Positions 15,673 through 18,183 of a stretch of DNA of 18,183 bases are shown piece after piece. Positions within the stretch are counted from its first letter, which is position 1. Each line of letters starts with the position of its first letter. The position numbers and the translations under genes are program-made. Below the pieces are notes generated by a model that had not been told where the DNA came from, did no database searches, and was given only the letters and a program-made list of their open reading frames with translations. The DNA is from Cyrtobacter comes (GTDB lineage: Bacteria; Pseudomonadota; Alphaproteobacteria; Rickettsiales; Midichloriaceae): the NCBI RefSeq assembly GCF_034470605.1, contig NZ_JARGYT010000020.1, positions 1 to 18,183 on the forward strand. Direction: 5' to 3'.

Positions 15673-15703
15673 ATATGGAGTGACCAGTATTCTTCCTCCA
15701 TAT
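15673..15703. repeat. Inverted repeat between the 69-codon frame and lepA
   Basis: ATATGGAG at 15673-15680 pairs perfectly with CTCCATAT at 15696-15703 across a 15-base loop, five bases after the stop of the preceding frame. Its position suits a transcript end, but no T run follows. Confidence 0.35.
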
Positions 15704-15782
15704 TAACAGTCATCCAGTTTAATCTTTATATGTAGTAGGTAATCCTAATACCTAATATTAGTGCATATAATAATTTGATACT

Positions 15783-15810
15783 TGATAATTTCATGTACCA
15801 AATGTAAAAA
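15783..15810 (+). promoter_or_regulatory. Candidate lepA promoter
   Basis: TTGATA (5 of 6) at 15783-15788, a 16-bp spacer and TAAAAA (4 of 6) at 15805-15810, about 33 bases before the lepA ATG. AT-rich background makes chance matches likely. Confidence 0.3.
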
Positions 15811-15843
15811 CCTAACTTCATGCCATGCTGCTTTATAAGGTGA

Positions 15844-17637
15844 ATGAGTAAAGTTATCAGAAATTTTTCTATAGTTGCGCATATTGATCATGGCAAATCT
15901 ACGCTAGCGGATAGGCTTATAGAATTGTGTGGTGGGCTTGAATCCAGAGAAATGACCAACCAAGTACTAGATTCTATGGAGATAGAAAAAAGAAGGGGTA
16001 TAACAATAAAGGCTCAGACAGTACGCCTTAGGTATAGAGCTAGTAACGGTGTTGAGTATATATTAAATCTAATAGATACACCTGGACACGTTGATTTTTC
16101 CTATGAGGTCAGTAGGTCACTTGCCGCTTGTGAAGGTTCTATATTAGTAGTAGATGCAAGCCAAGGGGTAGAGGCTCAGACACTGGCCAATGCATATAAA
16201 GCAATTGAAAATGGACATGAGATAGTTGTTGCACTTAATAAAATAGACCTTCCTGCCGCAGATCCAGAGAAGGCAAAGCAACAAATAGCTGAAGTAATAG
16301 GAATAGATGCATCAGATGCTATCTTAATTTCAGCCAAGACTGGCCTTGGTATTGACAAATTATTAGAAGAAATTATAGCAAAACTCCCTCCACCAAAAGA
16401 GAGCGATGCTTCTGCGCCGCTAAAAGCAATGTTAGTAGATGGTTGGTATGATAAGTATCTTGGTATAGTAATACTTATAAGAGTAATAGATGGTACAATA
16501 AGATCTGGTACAGAAATCAAAATGTTATCGTCTGGTAAAACTTATAAAGTTGAAAAGGTAGGTGTTTTTACACCTAAAAAGGTAGATGTAGGATTTCTTT
16601 CTTGTGGTGAAGTAGGTTTTATAATAGCGGGAATAAAGGATGTTTCTGAATGTAGGGTCGGTGACACAATAGTAGATTCCACTAATCAAAATGCATCTGC
16701 TCTACCAGGGTTTAAACCTAGTCAACCTGTTGTATTTTGTAGTTTATATACTTCTGAAGCATCTGATTTTATAATACTTAAAAATGCTGTTGCAAAACTA
16801 GGCTTAAATGATTCGAGCTTTACTTATGAAATTGAAAATTCTAGTGCACTTGGATTTGGGTTTAGGTGTGGATTTTTAGGTCTTTTACACTTAGAAGTGA
16901 TACAGGAAAGATTAGAGGCGGAATTTGGGCTTGATATAATTACAACAGTTCCAAGTGTTGTGTATAAAATTTGGATTAGATCAGGAAGTTTCGTATATGT
17001 GCAAAATCCTTCCGAGCTTCCAGACCCTACAAAAATCAATTACATGGAGGAGCCATGGGTTGAGGCAACAATTATGGTCCCTACTGCATATGTGGGTAGT
17101 ATACTTGAACTTTGTACAGAGAAAAGAGGGGAGCAAAAAAGCATGAACTACAGTGGAACAATGGTAATACTTAGCTATTATCTTCCATTAAATGAGATTG
17201 TATTCGATTTCTATGATCATATAAAATCAAGATCAAGGGGGTATGCAAGCTTCGATTGGCAGATGCATGAATACAGAAGGAGTGACCTTGTAAGGTTAAA
17301 CATACTAATAAATAGTGTTCAAGTGGATGCATTAGCATTGATTCTACACAGGAGTGTATCAGAAAGTAGAGGGCGTGAAATATGTACAAAGCTTAAGGAT
17401 ATAATACCAAGACATATGTTTGCCATACCAATACAAGCTGCAATTGGTGGTAAGGTAATAGCAAGAGAAACGGTAAGTGCACTTAGGAAAGATGTAACAG
17501 CCAAGTGCTATGGTGGTGATGTTACTAGAAAGAGGAAGTTATTAGAAAAGCAAAAAGAGGGCAAGAAGAGAATGCGCTCTGTTGGCAATGTAAACATACC
17601 TAAAGCTGCCTTTATTGCTGTCATTAAAAATAAATAG
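15844..17637 (+). CDS. lepA: Elongation factor 4 (LepA)
   Basis: A ribosome-associated GTPase that acts on stalled or pre-translocation ribosomes. GTPase motifs are in place: G1 AHIDHGKS (12-19), the switch region RRGITIKAQ (50-58), G3 DTPGH (78-82), G4 NKID (132-135) and a G5 SAKTG. The LepA-specific C-terminal region is present through DVTRKRKLLEKQKEGKKRM and ends VGNVNIPKAAFIAVIK. The 597 residues are the standard length. ATG 15844 has AAGGTG just upstream (15837-15842), a short spacing. It stands alone after a noncoding gap of about 175 bp with two inverted repeats. Confidence 0.97.
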   Translation: MSKVIRNFSIVAHIDHGKSTLADRLIELCGGLESREMTNQVLDSMEIEKRRGITIKAQTVRLRYRASNGVEYILNLIDTPGHVDFSYEVSRSLAACEGSILVVDASQGVEAQTLANAYKAIENGHEIVVALNKIDLPAADPEKAKQQIAEVIGIDASDAILISAKTGLGIDKLLEEIIAKLPPPKESDASAPLKAMLVDGWYDKYLGIVILIRVIDGTIRSGTEIKMLSSGKTYKVEKVGVFTPKKVDVGFLSCGEVGFIIAGIKDVSECRVGDTIVDSTNQNASALPGFKPSQPVVFCSLYTSEASDFIILKNAVAKLGLNDSSFTYEIENSSALGFGFRCGFLGLLHLEVIQERLEAEFGLDIITTVPSVVYKIWIRSGSFVYVQNPSELPDPTKINYMEEPWVEATIMVPTAYVGSILELCTEKRGEQKSMNYSGTMVILSYYLPLNEIVFDFYDHIKSRSRGYASFDWQMHEYRRSDLVRLNILINSVQVDALALILHRSVSESRGREICTKLKDIIPRHMFAIPIQAAIGGKVIARETVSALRKDVTAKCYGGDVTRKRKLLEKQKEGKKRMRSVGNVNIPKAAFIAVIKNK

Positions 17638-17843
17638 TTATGATAACAATTTAGTATGGCTGATTAGCTCTGATTTAAAACCTAAATATTTGGAAATTTC
17701 AATGAAAAATAATTTGGCTTTCAAGTGTTGTAAAGTTGTCAAATAATCTTTGTGAATATGCACAGGAGAGCATAAGCGGCCAAATGGTCAAGGGTACATA
17801 TGATTATGTGGCATTGTCATAAAAAGGTAACCATTCAACATAT
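17638..17843. other. Noncoding stretch after lepA
   Basis: From the lepA stop to the MITE-like element at 17844, and again from 17962 to about 18086, I see no gene, tRNA or clear terminator. Confidence 0.4.
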
Positions 17844-17961
17844 TATAGCTAAAGCGTCATAAAAATGGCACATGATTAATTTTGAAAATAGCTTAGTTAT
17901 CATTGAGTTAAGTTTAACAAAATTACTATTTATGTAATCATTTTATACCGCTTTAGCTATA
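17844..17961. mobile_element. 118-bp MITE-like element related to the local IS630 copy
   Basis: A perfect 13-bp inverted repeat, TATAGCTAAAGCG at 17844-17856 and CGCTTTAGCTATA at 17949-17961, flanks an AT-rich core without a gene. The arms stay similar inward (ATAAAA and ACAT elements on both sides), so each arm is roughly 23-35 bases. Both outer ends carry TA, as expected for insertion into a TA target. The right arm (17939-17961) matches the terminal repeat of the decayed IS630 element at 460-482 at 19 of 23 positions. It therefore looks like a non-autonomous element once moved by an IS630 transposase. Confidence 0.6.
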
Positions 17962-17997
17962 TTCCTACCCGTAATAAATATACTTATTTTCTATTTC

Positions 17998-18054
17998 GCA
18001 TAATAACTATATGGTTTATATAGCTTTTGATGGTATCTCATAGCATAATAACTA
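17998..18054. repeat. Pair of 12-bp direct repeats
   Basis: GCATAATAACTA occurs at 17998-18009 and again at 18043-18054, start to start 45 bp. It lies between the MITE-like element and the putative IS6 end. It may be a small duplication linked to those insertions. Confidence 0.5.
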
Positions 18055-18086
18055 AAAAACATTATAAAATATGGCGGTATACATTA

Positions 18087-18183
18087 GGCACTGTTAACAA
18101 AGGTTTTGCCAAATAATGGAAAAGATGCAATATTATATTGGAGGCGATAAATATGGTATTTAGATGGATAAAAGGTTGTTTCC
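18087..18183 (+). mobile_element. Left end of a putative IS6-family element, runs off right edge
   Basis: GGCACTGTTAACAAAG at 18087-18102 resembles the terminal inverted repeats of IS6/IS26-type elements, which begin GGCACTGTT or similar. An ATG with a strong ribosome-binding site starts 66 bp further in, matching the layout of these elements. Only one end is visible, so the call rests on a short match. Confidence 0.4.
18153..18183 (+). CDS. Start of a putative IS6-family transposase, partial
   Basis: An ATG at 18153 is preceded by GGAGGCG (18140-18146), a strong ribosome-binding site. The ten complete codons read MVFRWIKGCF. This resembles the start of IS6-type transposases, which have a KGxxF motif near the N-terminus, and fits the inverted-repeat-like sequence at 18087. 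The frame is open to the window edge. With so few residues the family is a guess. Confidence 0.4.
   Translation, partial: MVFRWIKGCF

Noticed and set aside
16176..16520. 114-codon minus-strand frame inside lepA
   Set aside because: Antisense shadow of a highly conserved GTPase gene.
17764..17800. tRNA-like sequence around GCGGCCAAATGGTCAAGG
   Set aside because: No acceptor stem or T-loop consensus (GGTTCGA) could be found in a consistent cloverleaf.

Overview
The window is AT-rich DNA from an alphaproteobacterium that is most probably an obligate intracellular Rickettsiales. Evidence for this is the reduced, scrambled gene order, the combination of ThyX, a COQ9-family protein and class II fructose-bisphosphatase (GlpX) in a low-GC genome, and the debris of IS630- and IS6-type elements at both ends. 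GlpX is common in Anaplasmataceae and relatives but not in Rickettsia itself, so a Midichloriaceae- or Anaplasmataceae-like lineage is my best guess. This is inference, not a search result.

Layout. Positions 1-1031 hold two decayed IS630-family transposases: a minus-strand N-terminal half running off the left edge, apparently inserted into a plus-strand copy of which only the C-terminal half is visible. Positions 1032-3300 are a degenerate accessory region with unidentified remnants, two minus-strand genes for unidentified membrane proteins (one with an amber codon close to an upstream ATG), a possible one-helix peptide remnant, and a 131-bp displaced copy of part of yidC. From a good promoter at about 3331 runs rpmH-rnpA-yidD-yidC-mnmA (ribosomal protein, tRNA processing, membrane protein insertion, tRNA thiolation). 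A second clear promoter (6911-6939) precedes a tightly packed ftsB-like, thyX, glpX, recO operon with 1-nt gaps or short overlaps. Next comes a very AT-rich gene for an 1172-residue alpha-helical protein with a short pentapeptide-repeat block and no recognisable family; this is the main unknown of the window. After a 417-bp gap, map lies on the minus strand with a strong ribosome-binding site and is divergent from coq9-like and dciA-like (DUF721) genes. A doubtful 69-codon frame and then lepA follow. The right end (17638-18183) carries a 118-bp MITE-like element whose inverted repeats match the IS630 end near position 470, and what looks like the left end of an IS6-family element with the first codons of its transposase.

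Taken together, the core is housekeeping: translation (rpmH, rnpA, mnmA, map, lepA), membrane biogenesis (yidD, yidC), cell division (ftsB-like), DNA metabolism (thyX, recO, dciA-like), gluconeogenesis (glpX) and ubiquinone biosynthesis (coq9-like). I see no complete tRNA, rRNA, CRISPR array or defence system. The points most worth a second look are the 1172-residue protein, the displaced yidC fragment, and the MITE linked to the local IS630 end.
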